Source: Candidatus Amesbacteria bacterium RIFOXYB1_FULL_44_23
Lineage (GTDB): Bacteria; Patescibacteriota; Microgenomatia; CAZETR01; Amesbacteraceae
NCBI GenBank assembly: GCA_001773775.1
Contig: MEXR01000038.1
Location: 1 to 34,245 of the forward strand
Length of the DNA stretch: 34,245 nucleotides
Direction of reading: 5' to 3'
Shown: positions 18,586 to 29,713 of the stretch, in pieces
Layout: each line of letters begins with the position of its first letter
Numbering within the stretch: position 1 is the first letter of the stretch
Translations under genes and position numbers: made by a program
The notes under the pieces: generated by a model
The model's database searches: none
What the model was told of the DNA's origin: nothing
Seen by the model: only the letters and a program-made list of their open reading frames with translations

Positions 18586-18615
18586 ACAATACCTCGTTGT
18601 CAGATCGCTTGTCAA
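18586..18615 (-). promoter_or_regulatory. Sigma-70-like promoter for the DUF2330 gene
   Basis: Minus strand TTGACA (18615-18610), 18-nt spacer, TATTGT (18591-18586), 7 nt to the GTG start. Confidence 0.6.
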
Positions 18616-18619
18616 TCAA

Positions 18620-18919
18620 TTATTTCTTCTTATCCAGCTTATCCAAGCCCAATCCCCTCACTCCAAAATACACGACCGTAGCAATCACCATAAAGTCGAT
18701 CAAAACACTCAAAAAATCCCCATACATAACTTTGGCTGGACCCACCTGAAAATATGCTGAAGTTAGTCCTTTGGTTGCTCCCAATACGATGCCCAATAAC
18801 GGGTTTATTATATCCGTCACCAAAGCCGTTACCACCTTTGATACCGCACCTCCCAGGATAAAACCCACAGCCAAGCCCATCACTCCCTGCTCCCTGACAA
18901 ATTCTAAAAATCCTTTCAT
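18620..18919 (-). CDS. mscL: Large-conductance mechanosensitive channel MscL
   Basis: KGFLEFVREQGVMGLAVGFILGGAVSKVVTALVTDIINPLLG...VLIDFMVIATVVYFGVRGL. Confidence 0.9.
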   Translation of the reverse strand: MKGFLEFVREQGVMGLAVGFILGGAVSKVVTALVTDIINPLLGIVLGATKGLTSAYFQVGPAKVMYGDFLSVLIDFMVIATVVYFGVRGLGLDKLDKKK

Positions 18920-18931
18920 ATACCAGTTAAT

Positions 18932-19501
18932 TTATTCTACCACCCTGGACAAATACTCCCCAGTAGTGGTGTCTATCGTAATTGAATCCCCGGTTTTGAT
19001 AAACAATGGCGCCAGCACCTCAACCCCCGTCTCCAACTTAACCAATCGTTTTGGAGCATTTACCCGATTGCCGGCAATCGCCTCCGGAGCATCCAGCACT
19101 TTCATATTCACATGCGGTGGCAGGGAAATTCCGATAGCTTTTTCGTTGTACCACAGCACCCAACATTTCATATCTGCCATCAAAAAGCCTGCTTGTTCTC
19201 CCACCAAATCCAACGGCACACTGGCTTGGTCAAAAGTTTTTTGATCCATAAACACCAGCTCGTCCCCATCCCTGTACAGATATTGCATTTCCTTTTTATC
19301 CACATCGGCCACTTCCACAGACTCATTTGTCTTAAAAGTAAATTCCGTAGCCGCTCCTGATTGCACGTTTTTCATCTTTACCCGCATAATCGGAGTTCCT
19401 TTACCCGGAGCCATATACTCAGCCTTGGTCACAAAATGCGGCGCTCCCTTGTACATTATATATATGCCCTTGGCGATATTTCCCCCGTTTATAGTCTCCA
19501 T
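18932..19501 (-). CDS. efp: Elongation factor P
   Basis: KGAPHFVTKAEYMAPGKGTPIMRVKMKNVQSG (PGKG modification loop), C-terminal TGDSITIDTTTGEYLSRV. Confidence 0.95.
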   Translation of the reverse strand: METINGGNIAKGIYIMYKGAPHFVTKAEYMAPGKGTPIMRVKMKNVQSGAATEFTFKTNESVEVADVDKKEMQYLYRDGDELVFMDQKTFDQASVPLDLVGEQAGFLMADMKCWVLWYNEKAIGISLPPHVNMKVLDAPEAIAGNRVNAPKRLVKLETGVEVLAPLFIKTGDSITIDTTTGEYLSRVVE

Positions 19502-19520
19502 ATCCTGATTTTACCCTAAA

Positions 19521-20489
19521 TTAGGCCTCTAAATCAAACATTTCTCCCGCCGGAAAAAACATCGTCTCAGCCACAGTCGCTGTGTCTGCAGCTAGCATTA
19601 CCAACCTGTCTACCCCCACAGCTATCCCTGCCGTCTCCGGCACCCCCGCTTCTAGGGCCGCAATAAAGTCCTTATCGATTCCATATTCTGTTTTCCCCAA
19701 TCGCTTTCTCTCTATCAAATCCCCTTCTAATCGTTTTCGCTGCTCAACTGGATCAGTTAACTCAGAAAAACAGTTGCCAAGTTCAAATCCCGCTAGAAAT
19801 ACTTCCCACCTTTCCGCAAATCTCGGGTCACTCACCTTTCTTCTCGCCAACGCCGCTTGCGATACCGGATAATCGTACACAAAAGCCGGTCGCCCGCCGT
19901 CTCTCAACTTTGGCTCCACTTCATTAAAAAACAGTTGATAAAAATCATTATCGGAAACATCCTCTATTTTTTTACCGGAAAATTTCAAAAATGCCTCTTC
20001 AAAACTTATCCTGGGCCAAGGCAAACTTAAATCGTACTTTTCTCCCTGATACATCAATGACTCACCTCCAACAATATTCACTACTAAATTTTCAAAATCC
20101 TCCATTATTTTTTTATAATCCGCGCCTACCCGGTACCATTCCAGCATCGTAAATTCAGGGTTATGAGCCGGTGATATTTCCTCTTCGTTTCTGAAACATT
20201 TAGTAATTTCAAAACAGTTTCCAATCCCCGCTGCCAGTAATTTCTTAATTGAGTATTCCGGGCTCATTATTAAAAACCCTTGCCGGGTCTTACCGGCAGA
20301 AGTTCTTAAGTTGGTTTCAAAAACTTCCAAGTTGGATTCTGCAGAGGGCGTCGGAACCAAAATCGGCGTTTGCACTTCCTTAAAGCCTTGCTCTTTAAAA
20401 AATTCCCTAATTTTATCTATCACTTTTTCTCTCATCAAATACCTGTCCAAAAGCCTGGGATCATTCTTTATTTTTTGCCAAGTCTTCAT
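19521..20489 (-). CDS. epmA: EpmA/GenX-type LysRS paralogue (EF-P lysyl/beta-lysyl ligase-like)
   Basis: Class II core: FRNEEEISPAHNPEFTMLEWYRV, ELGNCFSELTDPVEQRKRLEGD, AGIAVGVDRLVML; no N-terminal anticodon-binding domain; adjacent to efp. Confidence 0.8.
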   Translation of the reverse strand: MKTWQKIKNDPRLLDRYLMREKVIDKIREFFKEQGFKEVQTPILVPTPSAESNLEVFETNLRTSAGKTRQGFLIMSPEYSIKKLLAAGIGNCFEITKCFRNEEEISPAHNPEFTMLEWYRVGADYKKIMEDFENLVVNIVGGESLMYQGEKYDLSLPWPRISFEEAFLKFSGKKIEDVSDNDFYQLFFNEVEPKLRDGGRPAFVYDYPVSQAALARRKVSDPRFAERWEVFLAGFELGNCFSELTDPVEQRKRLEGDLIERKRLGKTEYGIDKDFIAALEAGVPETAGIAVGVDRLVMLAADTATVAETMFFPAGEMFDLEA

Positions 20490-20559
20490 GGTTTCATTTT
20501 ATCTTAAACCAGAGCCATAAAAACACACAATATTTTTGTGATCAGAAACATCAAAGTAT

Positions 20560-21225
20560 TTATTTGCTTTTTTCTTCTTGCCTGTATACCAAATACGAAT
20601 ACACCATCGAGCCCACCGTCACCAATAGTACCCCAAATGCAAACGAGACCATTCCCAACTTTTCAGGCAAGAAAGGAGCAGTAAGAACCAATACCCCAAA
20701 TACCAAAAATGCCCACCTCCCCATTCGATGCGTTTTATCCCACACCCTTTCCGACGACAATGTCCATGGTGTCCTTATTCCCATAAACCAATTCTGTTTT
20801 AGTTTCCCCATCCACCCTGACATAATCACCACCGCAATACCTATTACCATCGGCACCGTCTTACCTATTTCAATCGGATATCCGACGTTATAAGCACCCA
20901 TTGCTAGATGAATCAAAAGCAAGAGCCCTAAGATGGTAGTTTTAAAAATTACATAGGGCTTAGCAAACGCTGCATAGTGATTTTTTTTAGGATCAGCTGC
21001 CGGCAGCACCAGAAACATCACGTACATCAAAACCATTATTATTGGAATCAAAAATGCCCCTACTTCACTGCTACTGTAGCCATCCACTTCCCCGACAAAA
21101 TTCCAATGTGTGGCCACTTGAGGCTCAAACTTTATATAAAAGTACCACGCAGTTGTCCACCCAACCGCTAAAGTTAAAAGTGAAGCTATTTCGGTTTTTA
21201 ACGACACCTTAATTGGATTCCGCAT
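20560..21225 (-). CDS. SdpI/DUF1648-family membrane protein
   Basis: FEPQVATHWNFVGEVDGYSS (DUF1648), KLKQNWFMGIRTPWTLSSERVWDKTHRMGRWAF (SdpI). Confidence 0.88.
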   Translation of the reverse strand: MRNPIKVSLKTEIASLLTLAVGWTTAWYFYIKFEPQVATHWNFVGEVDGYSSSEVGAFLIPIIMVLMYVMFLVLPAADPKKNHYAAFAKPYVIFKTTILGLLLLIHLAMGAYNVGYPIEIGKTVPMVIGIAVVIMSGWMGKLKQNWFMGIRTPWTLSSERVWDKTHRMGRWAFLVFGVLVLTAPFLPEKLGMVSFAFGVLLVTVGSMVYSYLVYRQEEKSK

Positions 21226-21261
21226 GTGCCTATTTATGATACCACTGGTATACTACAAATT

Positions 21262-21618
21262 ATGCCAAGCCGGGTGTATGGCCATGCAATCTGGACCAAC
21301 CACGCGTTAAAAAGACTTTCAGATCGGGGGCTTACTCAAAAACTTGCCTGGACCACCTTCCAATACCCTGACCGATCATTACCACAGGCAGACGGTTCTA
21401 CTATCTACCAAAAACGACACCAATCTTCTGTTGTTACTGTAGTAGCCAAACAAAATGATACCCGCCAATGGGTAATCATTTCCTGCTGGATCGATCCGCC
21501 CATTGCCGGATCAGCTGACGATTTTAAACGGCGTCGCTACTTAAAATATCGACAGTCCAACCTTTGGAATAAGTTTTTAATGCAGCTGGGCAAATTTTTT
21601 TGGGGTCTGGATTTCTAA
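21262..21618 (+). CDS. DUF4258-like small protein
   Basis: WTNHALKRLSDRGLTQKLAWTTFQYPDRSLPQADGSTIYQKRH. ORF track start is GTG 21226; ATG 21262 preceded by TGGTATACT is preferred. Confidence 0.6.
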   Translation: MPSRVYGHAIWTNHALKRLSDRGLTQKLAWTTFQYPDRSLPQADGSTIYQKRHQSSVVTVVAKQNDTRQWVIISCWIDPPIAGSADDFKRRRYLKYRQSNLWNKFLMQLGKFFWGLDF

Positions 21619-21620
21619 TC

Positions 21621-23051
21621 ATGAAGTTGACCGCAGCCTTTGTTACTCTTTTGGGATCTTACTACTTATTTTTCCTAAACAAAGGGATAGCGTTAACAGA
21701 CGAAGGTTATTTTGTAACTCCATCCTGGCTTATTAATGCAGGTTTACAGCCATATTCTGACTTCTTCTATCAATACCCACCACTTTTTCCATACTCCCTG
21801 GCTCTGATCTTTAAATTTTTCGGCACTTCTTTGGTAATCTCCAGAACAACCGCTCTTGTAGTATATCTATCTTCATTTCTACTCAGTATCAAAATAATGA
21901 ATAAATTTGGTTTATCAAAGGCCTCTCACCAGATACTCGCTTTTCTGGTTTTTGCCAGTTTGGGGTTTCCCCTTTCCAATATCGCCTCCCCGGTTACTTG
22001 GGTCGTATTTGAAACGTTGCTTCTCATGCCCGCTCTTCTCTCCCAAAAGTCTCCCTGGCTCATTGGCCTTATCCTTGCAAGTCTCTTGTCCACCAAACAA
22101 AATGTGGGGCTTACCTTAACAATTGCCACAAATTTATATTATTATATTTCCTTACCTAAAAATCGCGCGTTGTGTGTTTCACTTTTTATTCTCAACTCAT
22201 CTTGGCTTTCCATCTGTCTCGTTTGGATTTACTACCTCTTTCTGCGAACAAGTCATCTTAATCAATTTTTCTATTTTCTAAGCTTTGGCGCCAGGTTATT
22301 TACCATTTATCCTCCATCGTATCCGCCGCTTACATTTCTTACTCAATTAACCGGCTTTTTTAAGCTTTTACCGTACTATTTTCCAATTATTATCGGTGTA
22401 ATTATTGGCTTTTCCTATCTTAAGTCTCACCACCCAAAACTCCTGGTCCTGCTGCTGCCTTTTGTGGGTTTTTTTACCAACTTACTGCCCCAATCTGACC
22501 TTCTCCATGTTTACCCATTCCTCCCCCTGGTCCTAGTTAGCTCTTATATTTTTACCCACCAATATCTTTCTCATAAGATATCAAAATTGGTAACCACCGT
22601 CTTGATTTTTATTATCATCCTTGAAGGTTTTTTTCTAACCTTTCACGGCAATTACTATCGTTATTTCCCTCCCTACTCTGCTCAAAATCAGCTCCTACTT
22701 CCACCCAGGGCGGGTTTTATTCAAACCGACCGTTTCATGGCAAAAAACCTTAACCTTCTTCATACATATTTTTCTTCCCACTCGGAAATCTCTTCTGTGT
22801 TTATCTATCCATTTTCCCCGGCTTTATACTTTCTTCTTGATCTATTCCCCATCACCCCCCATCTAATTCTCTGGCCAGGTTATCTTACTCTGCAAGAGGA
22901 ACAACTCCTTGTAAATCAGTTATCAAATGGTCCCCCAACTTTCATTATTGCTGAAGAGAACATATCCTTTGGCACTCCACTTTCCAAATGGATCACCTCC
23001 CACACTCCACTCGCCCACCTCGGATCATATCTAATCTACACCACTCCCTGA
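21621..23051 (+). CDS. GT39-like multi-TM glycosyltransferase
   Basis: ALTDEGYFVTPSWLINAGLQPYSDFFYQYPPLFPYS plus multiple TMs; ATG at 21621 within the 21600 ORF. Confidence 0.7.
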   Translation: MKLTAAFVTLLGSYYLFFLNKGIALTDEGYFVTPSWLINAGLQPYSDFFYQYPPLFPYSLALIFKFFGTSLVISRTTALVVYLSSFLLSIKIMNKFGLSKASHQILAFLVFASLGFPLSNIASPVTWVVFETLLLMPALLSQKSPWLIGLILASLLSTKQNVGLTLTIATNLYYYISLPKNRALCVSLFILNSSWLSICLVWIYYLFLRTSHLNQFFYFLSFGARLFTIYPPSYPPLTFLTQLTGFFKLLPYYFPIIIGVIIGFSYLKSHHPKLLVLLLPFVGFFTNLLPQSDLLHVYPFLPLVLVSSYIFTHQYLSHKISKLVTTVLIFIIILEGFFLTFHGNYYRYFPPYSAQNQLLLPPRAGFIQTDRFMAKNLNLLHTYFSSHSEISSVFIYPFSPALYFLLDLFPITPHLILWPGYLTLQEEQLLVNQLSNGPPTFIIAEENISFGTPLSKWITSHTPLAHLGSYLIYTTP

Positions 23052-23063
23052 TATAGTTATCTC

Positions 23064-23870
23064 ATGCATTTGGTAGTTTCACTTCTGCTTGGATTAACCA
23101 TCATATTAAGTACTCCTAATTTAGTTTCAGCTCAAACTGACGCCACCACTTCTGGAAAAATGGAAGGGGCTGCCACCCTGGGTGTAGCCAGAATGGTCTA
23201 TTCAGCAGAATCAGACCTAAAAGACGGTCACGTTGTTGCCTCATCTGATCATGGAGCCATCTTGAGCGCCACACCTTACGATTCTCAGATTCTTGGAGTA
23301 GTCGCTCGCGATGCCGCTATTATTTTTAATACCACCGGCAGCAGTTCTGATAGCGCTGTTCCGGTTATCTCCAGCGGTGAAGTATACATGCTCGTCAGCA
23401 GCCAGTCCGGACCCATCAAAAAAGGTGACTTATTAACTTCTTCCACCACCCCAGGTGTGGCTGTCAAAGCCACCAAATCAGGCTATGTTTTGGGAACCGC
23501 CAAAGAAGATTCATCCACGACCGATCCCAAAGAAATCGACAAAATCGCCGTCGATTTAAACTTGCACTACTTCAACTCCAAATCTCCCTTTCCCGGTTCA
23601 CTCTCGGACATACTAAAAATTGCCCTCATTCCCACCAAAGAAGGTCCTGGTCCTATTTTTAAATATATTGTTGCTGCTGCTGTACTTGTTTTTTCACTCG
23701 TTCTCGGTTTTCTTACTTTCGGTCGCACCGCAGCCAAGGGTGTCGAGGCTCTGGGCCGAAATCCCTCTGCCCACAAAGTTATTTACGTGGGTATAGTATT
23801 CAATATCTCTGTCGTAGTTGTTATCGTCCTGTCTGGATTAATTATCGCCTTTTTGATTTTGCGACTCTAA
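23064..23870 (+). CDS. Secreted-domain protein with C-terminal ATP-synthase-c-like hairpin lacking the ion-binding carboxylate
   Basis: Signal peptide MHLVVSLLLGLTIILSTPNLVSA; ectodomain GEVYMLVSSQSGPIKKGDLLTSSTTPGVAVKATKSGYVLGTAKED; C-terminal IFKYIVAAAVLVFSLVLGFLTFGRTAAKGVEALGRNPSAHKVIYVGIVFNISVVVVIVLSGLIIAFLILRL. First gene of the F1 cluster. Confidence 0.6.
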   Translation: MHLVVSLLLGLTIILSTPNLVSAQTDATTSGKMEGAATLGVARMVYSAESDLKDGHVVASSDHGAILSATPYDSQILGVVARDAAIIFNTTGSSSDSAVPVISSGEVYMLVSSQSGPIKKGDLLTSSTTPGVAVKATKSGYVLGTAKEDSSTTDPKEIDKIAVDLNLHYFNSKSPFPGSLSDILKIALIPTKEGPGPIFKYIVAAAVLVFSLVLGFLTFGRTAAKGVEALGRNPSAHKVIYVGIVFNISVVVVIVLSGLIIAFLILRL

Positions 23871-23890
23871 GGTAAAATAACCTAGTAACC

Positions 23891-24526
23891 ATGCCCACCC
23901 TGCCCCTCCAAATCATTCAGGTCGTCGCCGATCTGGCCATCTTCTTCTTTATCGGTTATTACTTCCTTAAACTTCGGGCTAAAGAAGCTGAACTCGACAA
24001 AAGAGAAGGCAAAGTTGACGCGGATTATCATCAAATAGTCGACACCGCCCTGGCCAAAGAAAGAAAAATATTGGAGGACGCCACAGCTGAAGCTGATCAA
24101 ATCATCGCCGGCGCCCGACACGTCAGTCAATCGGCCAAAGACGAGGTCAGTCGCGCTCTCCAGCTCATGGTAGTCGACATCCAAAAAGAAGCCATGGACA
24201 CGGCAAAAAACTTCACTTCCAACTACCAATTAACCTTAAAACAACTCTCTGCTCAATCAACTACTGACTTTCAGGAAATAGTTAAGGGATTAAAAAATGA
24301 TCTTCAGATTCAAATTCAGCAGTTTCACCAAAACCTATTACCTGTTTTGGAAAAACAACTAGAAGATTACCGCACCGCCCGCTTAGCTCAAACCGAAAAG
24401 ATGGTCACCAGTATCGTTCAAAAAGCCGCCCCCGAAATTCTCAACCGTTCTCTTTCATTAGAAGATCATCGCTCCTTAGTCCTCGAGTCCTTAGAAAAAG
24501 CCAAAAAAGCTGGCGCCTTTGACTAA
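23891..24526 (+). CDS. atpF: F-type ATPase subunit b-like (N-terminal TM plus long coiled coil)
   Basis: VVADLAIFFFIGYYFLKLRAKEAELDKREGKVDADYHQIVDTALAKERKILEDATAEADQIIAGAR; position in operon. Confidence 0.8.
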   Translation: MPTLPLQIIQVVADLAIFFFIGYYFLKLRAKEAELDKREGKVDADYHQIVDTALAKERKILEDATAEADQIIAGARHVSQSAKDEVSRALQLMVVDIQKEAMDTAKNFTSNYQLTLKQLSAQSTTDFQEIVKGLKNDLQIQIQQFHQNLLPVLEKQLEDYRTARLAQTEKMVTSIVQKAAPEILNRSLSLEDHRSLVLESLEKAKKAGAFD

Positions 24527-24529
24527 ATT

Positions 24530-25033
24530 ATGGAAACGCTAGATTTGTCTGATTTTTTCACTTCCAAAGCCGAGTCTTCTGATTTTTGTTCCCGGCTAGC
24601 TACGGTGTCTCAATCTGTCTATGAAACGGACTTTGATTTGCAAAAAGCCCTCTTGGAACAGTTCGGCATTCTAAAAAAAGACAAATTCATGGCCCTTTTA
24701 CGCGATAACGAGATAAGCATCGAATCCAACTCGGATTTACAGGAATTCATGAACAAAATTTGTCAAAAAGCTTCGGCTCTGCCTACCGTCACCATTTCAC
24801 TGGCCTTCGAACCTGACGAAACAATACTAAAAGAGTTTTCTTCCTGGTTTGTTTTAAATACCAATCATCAGGTCCTTATAGACATCCAAATCGACCCTTC
24901 TTTAATTGCCGGAGCGTCAATCACCAGCAATGGTAAATTTCACGACTTCTCTGCAAAATCAAAATTTAATCAAATGTTGTCAGATTTTTTAAATAGCCAG
25001 TCTGGCCCCACCCTCCCCGCCTCCCCCGCTTGA
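24530..25033 (+). CDS. atpH: F-type ATPase subunit delta-like
   Basis: C-terminal DIQIDPSLIAGASITSNGKFHDFSAKSKFNQM; position between b and alpha. Confidence 0.78.
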   Translation: METLDLSDFFTSKAESSDFCSRLATVSQSVYETDFDLQKALLEQFGILKKDKFMALLRDNEISIESNSDLQEFMNKICQKASALPTVTISLAFEPDETILKEFSSWFVLNTNHQVLIDIQIDPSLIAGASITSNGKFHDFSAKSKFNQMLSDFLNSQSGPTLPASPA

Positions 25034-25037
25034 TCGT

Positions 25038-26504
25038 ATGGAATCCTACACTCATTATCTACATAAAACAGGAGAATATGGTGTCGTGTATCAAGTCAGT
25101 CACCCCATTGTTTTCATCGAAGGCTTGCCGTCCGTTAAAACACGTGAGGTTGTCCTTTTTGAAAATGGCCAGAAGGGTGAAGTCTTCGGTATTACCCGGG
25201 GAAAAGTCGAGGCCAGAATTTTTTCCCATGAACCTATTCAAGTCGGAGCCAAGGTCACCAGAACAGACGAACTTGTATCAATTCCTGTAGGCCCAGAACT
25301 CTTAGGTCACACCATTGATCCACTGGGTGTCCCCTTAGACCCGGCAGACCGCTACGTCCAACCAAAACAGTCCAGAAGCCTTGACGCCAAACCCATAGAT
25401 ATTTCCGGCCGTCAAAAGATAGCCACATCCCTATCAACCGGGGTATCCCTCATAGATTTACTCGTCCCTCTAGGACGCGGGCAGCGAGAATTGGTGATTG
25501 GCGACAGAAAAACAGGTAAAACCTCTCTTCTTATGACCACCATCAAAACTCAAGTCAACTTGGGTGTCGTAGCTATTTACGCGGCAATTGCCAAGAAAAA
25601 AAGTGATATTAAAAAACTACAGGAATTTTTAGCTGTAGAAAAAATCACCGATAAGGTGATTATCATTGCAACCAGTGCCTACGATTCCCCCAGCTTGATC
25701 TACCAAACTCCATACTCAGCAATGGCAATTGCGGAATATTTCAGAGATCAGGGAATTCATTCGTTGGTCATTTTAGACGACCTCTCAACTCATGCTAAGT
25801 TTTATCGGGAGCTATCTCTTTTAGCCAGACGCTTTCCCGGAAGAGATTCTTATCCTGGCGACATTTTCTATACTCACTCCCGGCTATTGGAAAGGGCGGG
25901 TAATTTTAAACACCCTAAAGTCGGTGAAGTCTCAATTACCTGCTTGCCCGTTATAGAAATAATCGAAGGCGACTTAACCGGATACGTTTCAACCAATGTT
26001 ATGGGTATCACTGACGGCCACATCTATCTGGATAGCAACATCTATTACCAGGGAATGCGTCCGGCAGTTAACATTCCCCTTTCCGTTACTCGTGTTGGTA
26101 GACAAACTCTCAACAAGCTGGCCAGGGAAATGAACAAAACTCTCACTGTATTTTTAACTCGTTACGACAAGCTTAAAAATTTATCTCATTTCGGCCAGGA
26201 ACTAACCAGTGAGGTGAAAAAGAATCTTCTGTTGGGAGATTTAGTCTACAAATTTTTTAACCAGCCATATCAAGAAACTATTCCAAACGTAGTTCAGTTA
26301 GTCCTCATGTCCATGATCCTTCAAGACCTCATCGACAATAAACAAATGATGGATCAAACCAAAAAGGGTATGATTAAAGCTTGTGCCGAGCCGGAAACCA
26401 AAAAGTTTTTTGACAGTCTGATGAAGACCAACGACCTTAAAGGTTTCAACCAAAATATCCTAAATAGTAAAGACCAATTAATTGCTTTCTCAAAACTTAC
26501 TTAA
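25038..26504 (+). CDS. atpA: F-type ATPase subunit alpha
   Basis: GDRKTGKTSL P-loop, VILDDLSTHAKFYRELSLLARRFPGRDSYPGDIFYTHSRLLERAG, NIPLSVTRVGRQ (Arg finger). Confidence 0.96.
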   Translation: MESYTHYLHKTGEYGVVYQVSHPIVFIEGLPSVKTREVVLFENGQKGEVFGITRGKVEARIFSHEPIQVGAKVTRTDELVSIPVGPELLGHTIDPLGVPLDPADRYVQPKQSRSLDAKPIDISGRQKIATSLSTGVSLIDLLVPLGRGQRELVIGDRKTGKTSLLMTTIKTQVNLGVVAIYAAIAKKKSDIKKLQEFLAVEKITDKVIIIATSAYDSPSLIYQTPYSAMAIAEYFRDQGIHSLVILDDLSTHAKFYRELSLLARRFPGRDSYPGDIFYTHSRLLERAGNFKHPKVGEVSITCLPVIEIIEGDLTGYVSTNVMGITDGHIYLDSNIYYQGMRPAVNIPLSVTRVGRQTLNKLAREMNKTLTVFLTRYDKLKNLSHFGQELTSEVKKNLLLGDLVYKFFNQPYQETIPNVVQLVLMSMILQDLIDNKQMMDQTKKGMIKACAEPETKKFFDSLMKTNDLKGFNQNILNSKDQLIAFSKLT

Positions 26505-29122
<2,618 letters not shown>

Positions 29123-29143
29123 CAGTTACAAGACAAGAAATTG

Positions 29144-29163
29144 CACATAAAAAACTTTTTGTG
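29144..29163 (+). terminator. Weak AT-rich hairpin after the ATPase operon
   Basis: CACATAAAAAACTTTTTGTG imperfect stem-loop shortly after the atpC stop; no strong GC stem. Confidence 0.25.
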
Positions 29164-29713
29164 TTCAGTTATAAATCCTGTCTTTAAAAATATTTGAAGC
29201 TAATTTTAAAATATGAACAATTTTAATACTCACATTTGATTATTACCTCTTTTAACCACTTGTTGGCAACTTTAGTTTTTCATTTTTCTCATCAAAATGT
29301 TGAGAAACACACAGCCAATCAATCAGTGTCAGAATTGTTCGTCATGTTTTACAAAAAAGTATTTTTAATAAAAACCAATTAGCACTTAACCTTCACCCAA
29401 GCACCCGAAAGTCACAAGCACCATAAATCAACCCAAAAAAGCATACTACCGTTGTTACCATTGAAATCAACTGCTTCTTTAAATCGGTCCAAGATCTATT
29501 TTTAATAACCCACTCTCAACTAATTCCGCCTCAACCGTCATTAAGCTCATCATAATATAGTTGATATACTTTGATATAAAATTACACAAAAACTGATCTA
29601 CTTAGATACACAAACCTATCTTTTGTTCAATAAATTACACATGTTACATTTCGTTACACTTTGAAGTCTTGCTACTATGTATAAGAAGATCTATATATTA
29701 ATAAGAGATTATT

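Noticed and set aside
19780-19800. tRNA T-loop-like string gttcaaatccc
   Set aside because: Lies inside the EpmA-like coding region; no acceptor or anticodon stem could be found around it.
21600-23051. Possibility that this multi-TM gene is ATPase subunit a
   Set aside because: Motifs (DEGYFVTPSWLINAGLQPYSDFFYQYPPLFPYS) match GT39-like enzymes; no subunit-a conserved Arg helix region was recognised.
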